A program made the position numbers and the translations under genes. From GCA-002282575 sp964646525 (GTDB lineage Bacteria > Pseudomonadota > Gammaproteobacteria > Thiomicrospirales > Thiomicrospiraceae), in assembly GCA_964646525.1 (NCBI GenBank), contig CAZYER010000011.1, positions 1 through 40,980 on the forward strand: a stretch of DNA of 40,980 nucleotides, written 5' to 3'. Position 1 is the stretch's first letter, and each line of letters starts with the position of its first letter. Below are positions 23,830 through 31,617 of this stretch, piece by piece. The notes beneath the pieces are model-generated. The model had not been told where the DNA came from, did not search any database, and worked only from the letters and a program-made list of their open reading frames with translations.

Positions 23830-24756
23830 TTAAGCGCTGGCGTAATCAATCACGTCATCGTTGGTTTCGTTAGCTGATTGCACTGTTGTATCTGCATTGT
23901 CGCCCATTTGGCCGATGCTCGCAATCGCTTGTCCCATTAACACACAGGTGTCATCATGCTGAGTCAAACCTTGGGTTTGATTAGCAGGTAGCAGCATCAC
24001 CACGGTAGATCCCATATTGAATCGACCAATTTCTTGACCTTTAGCAAAGTGCAATGATTGATCCGTGTAGTCCCAATATTTTAGGCTGGTTCCATAATCG
24101 GGAGTGATTTTTCCTTGCCAAACGGTTTCCATGCTACCAACGAAAATAGCACCTACCATCACCAATACTATTGGGCCAATTGCTGTTTCAAATGATAGAA
24201 CCAAGCGTTCGTTACGTGCGAAGAGATCGGGAACCATGCGTACCGTGGCTGGGTTTACGGCAAACAAATCACCGGGAACATAGGTCATGCTCAGTAATTT
24301 GCCATCCATTGGCATGTGAATACGATGGTAGTCTTTTGGGCTTAAATAAACCACGGCAAAGTCGCCGTTATAAAAAGACTTAGCTAAAGTAATATCACCA
24401 CCCAATAAGGCTTCAACGCTGTAATCATAGCCTTTGGCTTGAATGAGTTGGTTATGTTTTAGAGTACCTGCTTGACTAATCTTGCCATCAGCTGGGCTAA
24501 CAATAGAGTTTGTATTGGCATCGATAGGACGGGCGTCGGCGGCTAAACTGCGCGTAAAGAAGTCATTCACGCTGCGGTAATCTTCGATAGCAGTGCGTTC
24601 TGCTTCTGCTAAGTTCACACCATAAACTTTCACCAGTTGTTTGATAATAAATTGACTAAACCAAGGGGTTTCACGATTCATTAGCCAATGCATGATTGTC
24701 GATAAAAAGTGTTTTGGGACAAGGTATTGCCAAAAAGTTTTGAAAAAGTCGGTCAT
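23830..24756 (-). CDS. psd: Phosphatidylserine decarboxylase proenzyme
   Basis: Psd makes phosphatidylethanolamine at the inner membrane and matures by self-cleavage. With the start at 24756 (MTDFFKTF) the protein has 308 residues. The charge-relay residues expected for the family fall at D90 (SPADGKI) and H147 (KDYHRIHMP). The cleavage site reads M-G-S-T (FNMGSTVVML) in place of the common L-G-S-T, with cleavage expected between G249 and S250 to give the pyruvoyl group. A further upstream start at 24786 would add ten residues. It is divergent from argG. Confidence 0.95.
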   Translation of the reverse strand: MTDFFKTFWQYLVPKHFLSTIMHWLMNRETPWFSQFIIKQLVKVYGVNLAEAERTAIEDYRSVNDFFTRSLAADARPIDANTNSIVSPADGKISQAGTLKHNQLIQAKGYDYSVEALLGGDITLAKSFYNGDFAVVYLSPKDYHRIHMPMDGKLLSMTYVPGDLFAVNPATVRMVPDLFARNERLVLSFETAIGPIVLVMVGAIFVGSMETVWQGKITPDYGTSLKYWDYTDQSLHFAKGQEIGRFNMGSTVVMLLPANQTQGLTQHDDTCVLMGQAIASIGQMGDNADTTVQSANETNDDVIDYASA

Positions 24757-24879
24757 GAAAGCGGCTCTTATCGATGAAAATAACAATAGTAATATATTAT
24801 CACGCCTGATGCAGCCCGTGGCGCTTCTATATTTTGTATAATGGCATTTATTTTTTGCATTGTGTACAGGGTGTGGATG

Positions 24880-26115
24880 ATGTCGTCAAACAAGTCGTCG
24901 ATTAACAAGGTGGTTTTGGCTTATTCTGGTGGTTTAGATACATCAATTATTTTGCGTTGGCTGCAAGAAGAGTACAACTGTGAAGTTGTGACTTTTACTG
25001 CTGATATTGGTCAGGGTGAAGAAGTTGAACCAGCGCGCGCTAAAGCCATCAAAATGGGTATTAAACCTGAGAATATTTTTATCGACGATTTGCGCGAAGA
25101 GTTTGTGCGCGATTTCGTCTTTCCGATGTTCCGCGCCAACACCATTTACGAAGGGGAGTACCTATTAGGTACGTCGATTGCGCGTCCACTGATTGCTAAA
25201 CGTCTGATTGATATTGCGCGTCAAACGGGAGCTGATGCCATTTCGCACGGTGCTACTGGTAAGGGTAACGATCAGGTGCGTTTTGAATTAGGTGCTTATG
25301 CGCTAATGCCAGAGGTTAAAGTGATTGCTCCTTGGCGTGAATGGGATTTGAACTCTCGCGAGAAACTGATGGCTTATGCTGCCGAGCACGACATTCCCAT
25401 TGATTTTAATAAGGGCAAGAAGTCACCTTATTCAATGGATGCCAACTTGTTGCATATCTCGTATGAGGGTGGTGTATTAGAAGACCCAGCGGCTGAGCAT
25501 GAAGAAGGTATGTGGCGTTGGTCAGTTTCTCCTGAAAAAGCGCCAGACACAGCAACGGTGATTGATATTACTTTTGAAAAGGGTGATCCTGTGGCTTTGA
25601 ATGGTGAGCGTTTGTCTCCTGCGACTATGCTCGAAACACTCAATAAGTTGGGTGGTGCTAACGGTATTGGGCGTTTGGACTTAGTTGAAAACCGTTATGT
25701 CGGTATGAAGTCCCGTGGGTGTTATGAAACCCCAGGTGGTACGATTTTACTGCGCGCGCATCGTGCCATTGAATCGATTACCCTAGATAAAGGTTCAGCG
25801 CATTTGAAAGATGAGTTAATGCCGCGATATGCCGAGCTGATTTACAACGGCTATTGGTGGAGTCCAGAGCGTTTGATGTTGCAAGCAGCGATTGATGCTA
25901 GCCAAGCTCACGTTAACGGTAATGTGCGTTTGAAACTCTACAAAGGCAATGTCATTGTCTTAGGTCGTTCTTCAAGCGAAAGCTTATTTGATGCAGCCAT
26001 TGCGACCTTTGATGATGATGCGGGTGCTTACAATCAGAAAGATGCAGAAGGCTTTATTCGTTTGAATGCCTTGCGTTTGCGTTTGGCTGCGCGTAAGCAT
26101 GGACCGATTCGTTAA
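24880..26115 (+). CDS. argG: Argininosuccinate synthase
   Basis: ArgG joins citrulline and aspartate with ATP in arginine synthesis. The nucleotide-binding P-loop 'VVLAYSGGLDTSIILRWL' is near the N-terminus, followed by 'ATGKGNDQVRFELGAYAL' and 'GRSSSESLFD' later on. The start at 24880 gives 411 residues and is spaced eight bases from AGGG; the adjacent ATG at 24877 is equally possible, and a start at 24841 would add a hydrophobic stretch foreign to the family. TATAAT at 24837-24842 is a likely -10 element, which also argues against the 24841 start because transcription would begin after it. Its end overlaps the pgpA start by 17 bases. Confidence 0.96.
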   Translation: MSSNKSSINKVVLAYSGGLDTSIILRWLQEEYNCEVVTFTADIGQGEEVEPARAKAIKMGIKPENIFIDDLREEFVRDFVFPMFRANTIYEGEYLLGTSIARPLIAKRLIDIARQTGADAISHGATGKGNDQVRFELGAYALMPEVKVIAPWREWDLNSREKLMAYAAEHDIPIDFNKGKKSPYSMDANLLHISYEGGVLEDPAAEHEEGMWRWSVSPEKAPDTATVIDITFEKGDPVALNGERLSPATMLETLNKLGGANGIGRLDLVENRYVGMKSRGCYETPGGTILLRAHRAIESITLDKGSAHLKDELMPRYAELIYNGYWWSPERLMLQAAIDASQAHVNGNVRLKLYKGNVIVLGRSSSESLFDAAIATFDDDAGAYNQKDAEGFIRLNALRLRLAARKHGPIR

Positions 26116-26572
26116 ACCTTTCGGCTACTGGTTAGCCGTTGGTTGGGGTAGTGGGCTGATAAAGCCTGCTCCCGGCACTTGGGGCTCCCTTGCGGGAGCT
26201 CTTGTCTTTTGGGGTTTGCTGTCGCTATCCGAAGGGTTAACTTGGGCTTTGCTGTTGCTTGGTACGGCCTTTGGTGCATGGGTGTGTCGTATTGGTGGCG
26301 AGCGTTTGGGCGAGGTGGATCATGGCAGTATTGTTTGGGATGAGATTGTTGCCATGGGTTGGCTTTTAGCTGTAATCGAGCTAAGTTATGAACTCAGTTG
26401 GATGAATGTCGCTTTGGCTTTGTTGCTATTTCGTGTGTTTGATATTCTCAAGCCATTTCCAATTAATCGAGTTGATGCATGGCATACGCCGTGGGGCGTG
26501 ATGTTGGATGATCTATTAGCTTTTGCTTATGCGGTCATTTGTTTTTTTAGCTTGATGTACCTTATAAGCTAA
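26099..26572 (+). CDS. pgpA: Phosphatidylglycerophosphatase A
   Basis: PgpA dephosphorylates phosphatidylglycerophosphate to phosphatidylglycerol in the inner membrane. Family blocks are 'GSGLIKPAPGTWGSLAGAL' near the N-terminus, 'DEIVAMGW' and 'FRVFDILKPFPINRVD' followed by 'GVMLDDLLAFAYA'. Three or four hydrophobic segments are visible. The start at ATG 26099 gives 157 residues and lies inside the end of argG, in another frame, so pgpA is probably translated from the argG transcript. A start at 26066 has no family support. Confidence 0.93.
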   Translation: MDRFVKPFGYWLAVGWGSGLIKPAPGTWGSLAGALVFWGLLSLSEGLTWALLLLGTAFGAWVCRIGGERLGEVDHGSIVWDEIVAMGWLLAVIELSYELSWMNVALALLLFRVFDILKPFPINRVDAWHTPWGVMLDDLLAFAYAVICFFSLMYLIS

Positions 26573-26617
26573 ATTACAATTTACGCATTAAAATAAGTAA
26601 TCAGAGAGAAGTTTTCC

Positions 26618-26905
26618 ATGTTCATTTCATGTGATGAAACAAAAAAGCTCATTAAAGAGCGTAATGCTCAATTCGTTGATGTGCGTACACCAGAAGAATT
26701 TATGTCGAGTCAGTTACCTGGTGCGAAAAATATTCCGCTGCATGTTATTGAAGATCAGTGTGATGCTGCTCTCGATAAGTCTCGTCCTGTGGTGGTTTTT
26801 TGCCGTTCGGGTCAGCGTAGCCAAATGGCGTTGCAAATTCTGAAATCGAAAGGGTTTTCAGAGGTCTATAATATGGGTTCTTATATGGCTTGGAACCAGT
26901 GCTAA
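26618..26905 (+). CDS. Single-domain rhodanese
   Basis: A 95-residue single-domain rhodanese, cytoplasmic and without signal peptide. It has the family pattern 'QFVDVRTPEEFMSSQLPGAK' then 'NIPL', and the active-site loop 'VVFCRSGQRSQMAL' with the sulfur-carrying cysteine C62. Such proteins move sulfane sulfur, from thiosulfate or persulfides, to acceptors. The CRSGQRS loop and 'YNMGSYMAW' end resemble the rhodanese half of YgaP-type proteins. Its stop codon falls inside a 12-base sequence that is repeated at 27029-27040 on the other side of repeat copy 3. Confidence 0.92.
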   Translation: MFISCDETKKLIKERNAQFVDVRTPEEFMSSQLPGAKNIPLHVIEDQCDAALDKSRPVVVFCRSGQRSQMALQILKSKGFSEVYNMGSYMAWNQC

Positions 26906-26912
26906 ACTGGCT

Positions 26913-27013
26913 GAAGTCTTAATCTTCATCGTTGCTGCGCATACTCTAACTGCGTCATGTAGTGATCTACACTCCTCGTCCTGCGTCGCTTGTGCCTTGA
27001 ATATTAAGACTTC
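26913..27013 (+). repeat. Stem-loop repeat family, copy 3
   Basis: The third copy has core segments GTTGCTGCGCATACTCTAAC, TGCGTCATGTAGTGATCTAC and ACTCCTCGTCCTGCGTCGCT, clearly related to copies 1 and 2. It is closed by a perfect 11-base inverted repeat, GAAGTCTTAAT (26913-26923) and ATTAAGACTTC (27003-27013). It is also flanked by a perfect 12-base direct repeat CTAAACTGGCTG (26902-26913 and 27029-27040), the left one containing the rhodanese stop codon. Confidence 0.72.
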
Positions 27014-27060
27014 GCTGCGTTTAGAAAACTAAACTGGCTGCAAAGTTTAACCTTTCATAC

Positions 27061-27086
27061 AACCCCAGTATCATGCTGGGGTTTGT
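27061..27086 (+). terminator. Intrinsic terminator between rhodanese and lplT
   Basis: AACCCCAG (27061-27068) pairs with CTGGGGTT (27076-27083) around a seven-base loop, followed on the plus strand by TGTTGTTT. The loop and right arm overlap the stop codon of lplT on the other strand. Confidence 0.7.
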
Positions 27087-28249
27087 TGTTTGCGCGCTAA
27101 GTTGAGCATTAAGGCGATGAGGATGGCGCCTAATAATAAGCTCAGTAAAATAATCAGTGAAATAACGTCAACACTGCCAATAACCAATCCATAGATACTG
27201 ACAGCAACAAACATAGCCACATTTTCCCATAAGTTTTGTACTGCTAGGGCACGCCCCGTTCCCATGTGTGTTTGTCCATGATGTTGTAAGGCGGCATTGA
27301 GTGGCACAATAAACCAACCACCAGCGGCACCAATCGCAATTAACAGTAGCACGGCTAATGACAGATTGGTGGTGTAGGCAAGCGCAAATAAGAGGGGGCT
27401 AAGTAGTAGTCCACCAACTAGTGCATGCATCAGTTGATGGTGTTTTAAACGCCAAGCGGCAAAGCCAGCGCCGATCATAATACCAATGGATACCATGCCC
27501 ATTAAGGTGGCAGGTAGTTGATTGTCTTCGACCAGTAGCGCAACTGGAACCCAGGCAAAGAGCATCAGGCGTAGTGCACTGCCAGTTGCCCAAAAGGTGC
27601 TGGTGCCAATCAGTGTGGTGCGTGCTTGTGGATGCTGCCATAAGGCTTTGACTTGGTGCACAAAGGTAGCTAAGAGTTGACCTAGGTTTTCACCTTGATA
27701 AGGGCGTTCGGCCACCAGTTTGGGAATGCCTAAATTGAGTAGGGCTGCTAGCATATAAACGCCCATTAACAGCCAAAGACTGGCCGTGACGGACCAATCT
27801 GCTAAAAAACCACCGATAACCACACCTAAGAGTATTGCCACTAGCGTGCTACCTTCCATCCAAGCATTGGCCTTAACCAATTGTTCAGAGCTAACTAACT
27901 GTGACAGAATGCCGTACTTCGCAGGCGAATAGATAGCTGCGCCAATCCCCACTAAGGCATAACCCCATAGCGGATAAACGTCTAAGATCAGACTAGCAGC
28001 ACCGATTAGTTTTAAGCCATTGCCCAGCATCATGACGCGACCTTTAGCATGGCTATCGGCAAAAACACCAACAAAGGGTGCCAGCAAGATAAAGGGCAGT
28101 ACAAAAACCGCTTGTAACCAAGGGATTTGTTGACTTTGATCCATGCTTTTAAGCAGTGCGATAGCTGTAATAAGGAGAGCATTGTCGGCAAAAGCAGAGC
28201 AAAATTGGGCGCTGTAAACAGCGAGTAGTGGGCGTGGTGTTGATAACAT
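27071..28249 (-). CDS. lplT: Lysophospholipid transporter LplT-like MFS protein
   Basis: LplT flips lysophospholipids across the inner membrane for re-acylation. The 392-residue protein has about twelve hydrophobic segments and family-type sequence: 'LLAVYSAQFCSAFADNALLI' at the start, 'PFVGVFADSHAKGRVM', 'YSPAKYGILSQLV' and 'GAAGGWFIVPLNAALQHHG'. In E. coli lplT is followed by the acyltransferase gene aas; none is present here, so the re-acylation partner must be elsewhere or absent. It is divergent from trmA, with the starts only about a dozen bases apart. Confidence 0.87.
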   Translation of the reverse strand: MLSTPRPLLAVYSAQFCSAFADNALLITAIALLKSMDQSQQIPWLQAVFVLPFILLAPFVGVFADSHAKGRVMMLGNGLKLIGAASLILDVYPLWGYALVGIGAAIYSPAKYGILSQLVSSEQLVKANAWMEGSTLVAILLGVVIGGFLADWSVTASLWLLMGVYMLAALLNLGIPKLVAERPYQGENLGQLLATFVHQVKALWQHPQARTTLIGTSTFWATGSALRLMLFAWVPVALLVEDNQLPATLMGMVSIGIMIGAGFAAWRLKHHQLMHALVGGLLLSPLLFALAYTTNLSLAVLLLIAIGAAGGWFIVPLNAALQHHGQTHMGTGRALAVQNLWENVAMFVAVSIYGLVIGSVDVISLIILLSLLLGAILIALMLNLARKQQTPA

Positions 28250-28262
28250 ATTCTTGGTAAAA

Positions 28263-29405
28263 ATGAATGAAAGACGTATTATTATGCCCTTTATTGATGC
28301 TGGAGTGGCAAAATTGACTTGCCAAGTCTTTCCCGAAGCTTATAGCGCGCAATTGGCTGATAAGGTCGAGCGTGTTAAGGAATTATTAAATCTGTCAGAG
28401 TCTGTTGCGTTAACAGTGGCTGAATCGGCAACCAGCCACTATCGTATGCGTGCCGAATTTCGCGTCTGGCACAAAGGCGATGAGTGGTTTTATGCCATGT
28501 TTAATGTGCAGAATAAGCGCCCAGTCTTTATTGAGCAATGTCCGATGGTGCATGAAGCTATTGCGACCTTAATGCAGCCTTTGCGGTCTCAATTATTAGC
28601 TAATGCTTTGCTGTCGCATAAGCTATATGCTATCGATTTTATGGCCAGTTCCGATGGTGAAGTGTTGGTGACACTGATTTACAAAACGCCACTAACAGAT
28701 GAATGGCAGCAAGCTGCAGCGTCTTTGTCTTTGCCGGAAAACGTGATGCTGATGGGACGCTCGCGTGGTAAGAAGCACGTGTTGGTTCGCGATTATGTCG
28801 AAGAGTCTTTGCAACTGGCTTCTGGCGCAGGTATTCGTTTGCGCCATGTTGAAAATGCCTTTAGTCAGCCCAATGCGGGTATCAATCAGCAAATGCTAGA
28901 TTGGGTGGATGATTTTTGGCAAAGCCAACCGCGAGCCTCGGCTTTATTAGAATTGTATGGTGGCGCGGGTAATTTTACTTGGGTATTGGCTCAGCACGCT
29001 GATGCTGTGGTAATGACCGAGTTATCGACTCAAGCCGTTGCGGCGGCACAGCAGGCTTTTGAGCAAGCGGGGCTCAGTCATGTGTCAATTGCTGCTATGG
29101 ATAGTGCGGCGGTATCGGCTGCGCTGTCAGAGAGTTCAGATGTTGGTACTCAGTTAAGCTGGCAGGGTCGAGTGTATGACTTTGCTGGTATTTTAGTTGA
29201 CCCGCCGCGTGCCGGTTTAGATGAGTTGACTAGGGCATTAACTCAGCGCTTTGATACCATTGTTTATATTTCGTGCAATCCAGAAACTTTGGCCAGAGAT
29301 ATCGCCAGTTGGCAGGACACACATGAGCTGACTCGTGCGGCGGTATTTGATCAGTTCCCTTATACCCATCATATTGAAGTCGGTGTGGTGTTACAGCGAA
29401 AGTGA
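28263..29405 (+). CDS. trmA: tRNA (uracil-5-)-methyltransferase TrmA
   Basis: TrmA makes the ribothymidine (T54) of the tRNA T-loop. It is a SAM-dependent methyltransferase of about 380 residues; E. coli TrmA has 366. Visible motifs: 'SHYRMRAEFRVWH' in the N-terminal part, SAM-binding 'LLELYGGAGNFTWVLA', 'ILVDPPRAGLDELT', the nucleophile cysteine in 'IVYISCNPETLARDI' and the C-terminal base region 'FDQFPYTHHIEVGVVLQRK'. The start may be ATG 28263 or ATG 28284; neither has a strong ribosome site. It shares a very short divergent region with lplT. Confidence 0.94.
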   Translation: MNERRIIMPFIDAGVAKLTCQVFPEAYSAQLADKVERVKELLNLSESVALTVAESATSHYRMRAEFRVWHKGDEWFYAMFNVQNKRPVFIEQCPMVHEAIATLMQPLRSQLLANALLSHKLYAIDFMASSDGEVLVTLIYKTPLTDEWQQAAASLSLPENVMLMGRSRGKKHVLVRDYVEESLQLASGAGIRLRHVENAFSQPNAGINQQMLDWVDDFWQSQPRASALLELYGGAGNFTWVLAQHADAVVMTELSTQAVAAAQQAFEQAGLSHVSIAAMDSAAVSAALSESSDVGTQLSWQGRVYDFAGILVDPPRAGLDELTRALTQRFDTIVYISCNPETLARDIASWQDTHELTRAAVFDQFPYTHHIEVGVVLQRK

Positions 29406-29479
29406 GTGCTGTTTGTTAAGCTTTCGGTTAGAATAAATGGCGTAAAAATAGATGTGTCATTGACTAGAGGATTGTCAAA

Positions 29480-29674
29480 ATGTGTAATGTCGGATTGGTT
29501 GATCGTATCTTTCGTGGCGTGTTGGGTTTTGCCTTAATTATTTTTGCGCTTTATGGTGTTGAATGGGGCTGGTTAGGCTTAATTCCATTGGCTACGGCGT
29601 TTATGGGTTTTTGTCCTGCTTATACCCTAGTAGGTATGAATACGGGGTGTAAAGCTGGCGAATCGCAAGCTTAA
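29480..29674 (+). CDS. DUF2892 (YgaP transmembrane-type) small membrane protein
   Basis: A 64-residue inner-membrane protein with two hydrophobic segments (about 13-26 and 29-46). Characteristic DUF2892 blocks are 'NVGLVDRIFRGVLGFALI' and 'GFCPAYTLVGMNTGC', with cysteines C44 and C57. In YgaP this two-helix unit is fused to a rhodanese domain and is thought to help sulfur or thiocyanate movement at the membrane. Here the rhodanese is encoded separately at 26618. GAGGATTGTCAAA before the ATG gives a ribosome site. A terminator follows at once. Confidence 0.85.
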   Translation: MCNVGLVDRIFRGVLGFALIIFALYGVEWGWLGLIPLATAFMGFCPAYTLVGMNTGCKAGESQA

Positions 29675-29688
29675 TTGTTTATAGCTTT

Positions 29689-29715
29689 AAAAAGCGGTCT
29701 TTTAGACCGCTTTTT
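29689..29715 (+). terminator. Intrinsic terminator after the DUF2892 gene
   Basis: AAAAAGCGGTCT (29689-29700), loop TTT, AGACCGCTTTTT (29704-29715): a perfect 12-base-pair stem with A and T flanks, working in both directions. It begins 14 bases after the stop. Confidence 0.9.
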
Positions 29716-29751
29716 GCTTTTCGAGTCTTTGATGTTGCCGAGGTGTGTGGC

Positions 29752-31287
29752 TTGTTACAAAAAATCCTGAAAGGTGCCGCGACCGTAGGTAGCATGACGT
29801 TGATCTCGCGTGTGTTGGGTTTTGTGCGCGATATGATTATTGCGCGAGTGTTTGGTGCTTCTGCCGAAGCAGATGCTTTCTTTGTTGCGTTTAAAATTCC
29901 TAATTTTTTCCGACGACTAACGGCTGAAGGGGCTTTTTCGCAAGCTTTTGTACCGGTGCTTTCCGATGTGCGACATAAGGCTGGTGAAGATGAAGCTCAC
30001 CGCTTATTAGATGCGGTTTGGACGCGATTAGCACTCTTCTTAGTGGTGCTGACGTTACTAGGTATGTTGTTTGCTGAGCCATTAATGTGGTTATTTGCCC
30101 CCGGTTTTGCTGATGATGCGCGTATGCCGATGGCAGTGGATATGTTGCGTATTACCTTTCCATATTTGTTGTTTATTTCTCTCACCGCCATGTTAGCTGC
30201 GGTATTAAATACCTATGAGCGTTATTGGGAGCCTGCGTTTAATCCGGTTTGGTTAAATGTAGCGATGATTGCATCGGCGCTATTGCTCGCTCCATTCTTG
30301 GATATTCCCGCTATGAGTTTGGCGTGGGGGGTGTTAATCGCAGGCATGATTCAATTGGCGTGGGTGTGGTGGGCGCTGACGCCCGTTGGTTGGCGACCCC
30401 GTTGGTCATTAGCTAAGCACGATGGTGTTGGGCGGGTATTACGTAATATGGCACCGGCTTTATTAGGGGTGAGTGTCGCGCAGATTAATCTTTTGGTTTC
30501 GACGATTCTTGCCTCTTTTTTGATTGCGGGCAGTGTTTCTTGGCTTTACTATGCTGATCGGCTGTTAGAGTTCCCAGTGGGTATTTTGGGCGTTGCTTTG
30601 GCAACCGTGGTGTTGCCTGGACTTTCTAAAGCACGTTCGGCACAAGACTGGTCTGCCTATAATCGAACCTTAGATATTGCCTTGCGTTTGATTTGGGTGA
30701 TTGGTTTGCCGGCGACGGTAGCGCTGGCGTTATTGGCTGAACCCTTGATGTTTACCTTGTTTGCCTATGGTGCTTTTACCGCGGATGATGCGCGTTTTGC
30801 TGGTCAGGCATTAACGGCTTATGGTGTCGGTTTGCTGGGATTTTTAGCGGTTAAAGTGTTAGCCCCTGCATTTTATGCGCGTGAGGAAATGCGCTGGCCT
30901 GTGAAGATTTCTATCGTGGCGTTGCTGGTGAATTTGATACTGGCATTGTCACTGATTCAGCCTTTGGCACATATTGGGCTGGCGCTGGCGGTGAGCATTT
31001 CGGCTTTAGTGAATGCGGGCTTGCTGTGGTGGGTATTACGACGCCAAGACTATTATCGCCCCGAAGCGGGCTGGTTACGTCTCGTGCTGCAAAGCCTCAT
31101 AGCGGCGGTATTAATGGGTCTTTTATTAATGTGGTTGCCTGGATATTGGTTACCTAACTGGGCATTAGCAACAGGGTGGGAGCGTGCTGGCGTGCTGTGT
31201 TTATTAGTCATGGCTGGGGTTTTAAGCTACGCATTCTCTTTATTGCTTTTCGGCATGCGTAAACGCCATTGGGTGAATATGAGCTAA
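29752..31287 (+). CDS. murJ: Lipid II flippase MurJ
   Basis: MurJ flips lipid II to the periplasmic side for peptidoglycan assembly. The protein has some fourteen hydrophobic segments and family-specific sequence: 'GSMTLISRVLGFVRDMIIAR', 'EADAFFVAFKIPNFFRRL', 'AEGAFSQAFVPVL' and 'YYADRLLEFPVGILGVALAT'. The start at TTG 29752 gives 511 residues (MLQKILKGAATVGSM) and is best spaced from GAGGTG; a GTG at 29743 would add three residues. The terminator upstream separates it from the DUF2892 gene, so it probably has its own promoter, not clearly visible. Confidence 0.95.
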   Translation: MLQKILKGAATVGSMTLISRVLGFVRDMIIARVFGASAEADAFFVAFKIPNFFRRLTAEGAFSQAFVPVLSDVRHKAGEDEAHRLLDAVWTRLALFLVVLTLLGMLFAEPLMWLFAPGFADDARMPMAVDMLRITFPYLLFISLTAMLAAVLNTYERYWEPAFNPVWLNVAMIASALLLAPFLDIPAMSLAWGVLIAGMIQLAWVWWALTPVGWRPRWSLAKHDGVGRVLRNMAPALLGVSVAQINLLVSTILASFLIAGSVSWLYYADRLLEFPVGILGVALATVVLPGLSKARSAQDWSAYNRTLDIALRLIWVIGLPATVALALLAEPLMFTLFAYGAFTADDARFAGQALTAYGVGLLGFLAVKVLAPAFYAREEMRWPVKISIVALLVNLILALSLIQPLAHIGLALAVSISALVNAGLLWWVLRRQDYYRPEAGWLRLVLQSLIAAVLMGLLLMWLPGYWLPNWALATGWERAGVLCLLVMAGVLSYAFSLLLFGMRKRHWVNMS

Positions 31288-31294
31288 TGGCGAG

Positions 31295-31322
31295 TTGATA
31301 TATTAGTGTTTGCTGATATAAT
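31295..31322 (+). promoter_or_regulatory. Strong sigma-70-type promoter
   Basis: TTGATA (31295-31300), a 16-base spacer and a consensus TATAAT (31317-31322). Transcription would start near 31329 and reach the terminator at 31439-31472, a transcript of about 140 bases holding only the 22-residue reading frame. Confidence 0.65.
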
Positions 31323-31385
31323 AATTGTCTCTTCGCATTAATAGCGTAGTACGCAAATATTATCAGTAAGTAAGGAAGAATAAGT

Positions 31386-31454
31386 ATGTTGCGTCGTTCG
31401 TTTGTGTTGGGTTTGTTAATTGCTGTTCATGTCAAATTAAAAAAGCCGCACTGA
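31386..31454 (+). CDS. Possible 22-residue peptide or leader
   Basis: The reading frame encodes MLRRSFVLGLLIAVHVKLKK plus two residues (P, H), with a ribosome site AAGGAAGAATAAGT before the ATG. It has a basic start and a hydrophobic core like a signal sequence or small membrane peptide. The stop codon is inside the loop of the terminator hairpin. It may be a real micro-protein, a translated leader on a small RNA or the front end of a truncated gene. Only the promoter, ribosome site and terminator around it support it. Confidence 0.4.
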   Translation: MLRRSFVLGLLIAVHVKLKKPH

Positions 31455-31472
31455 TTTTGTGCGGTTTTTTTT
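31439..31472 (+). terminator. Intrinsic terminator of the short transcript
   Basis: CCGCAC (31446-31451), seven-base loop, GTGCGG (31459-31464), preceded by six A and followed by eight T (31465-31472). It is among the best terminators in the window and lies five bases from the 3' end of the opposing tRNA gene. Confidence 0.9.
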
Positions 31473-31476
31473 ACAA

Positions 31477-31567
31477 TGGCGGAAGGGAAGGGATTCGAAC
31501 CCTCGATAGGGTTTTAGCCTATACACGCTTTCCAGGCGAGCCCATTCAACCACTCTGGCACCCTTCC
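31477..31567 (-). tRNA. tRNA-Ser (anticodon GGA)
   Basis: Read on the minus strand it gives a 91-base tRNA with encoded CCA. The acceptor stem is GGAAGGG with CCCTTCC. The anticodon loop is CTGGAAA (anticodon GGA). The long variable arm of serine tRNAs pairs ATAGG with CCTAT, and the T-arm is GAGGG-TTCGAAT-CCCTT. The anticodon stem (CTCGC with GCGTG) has one T-T mismatch at its second pair. GGA reads UCC and UCU serine codons. Confidence 0.96.
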
Positions 31568-31576
31568 AATAGGCGT

Positions 31577-31582
31577 ATTATA
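31577..31582 (-). promoter_or_regulatory. -10 element of tRNA-Ser
   Basis: On the minus strand a consensus TATAAT is followed by ACGCC, a GC-rich discriminator typical of stable-RNA promoters. The tRNA 5' end is ten bases further on. No clear -35 element was found. Confidence 0.5.
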
Positions 31583-31617
31583 GCAGATTAAGCGCCTAAA
31601 GTTTGACTCGTTGTAGG

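Noticed and set aside
24841..24879. Longer argG start at 24841
   Set aside because: The ATG overlaps the likely -10 element and adds a hydrophobic segment (MAFIFCIVYRVWM) absent from the family.
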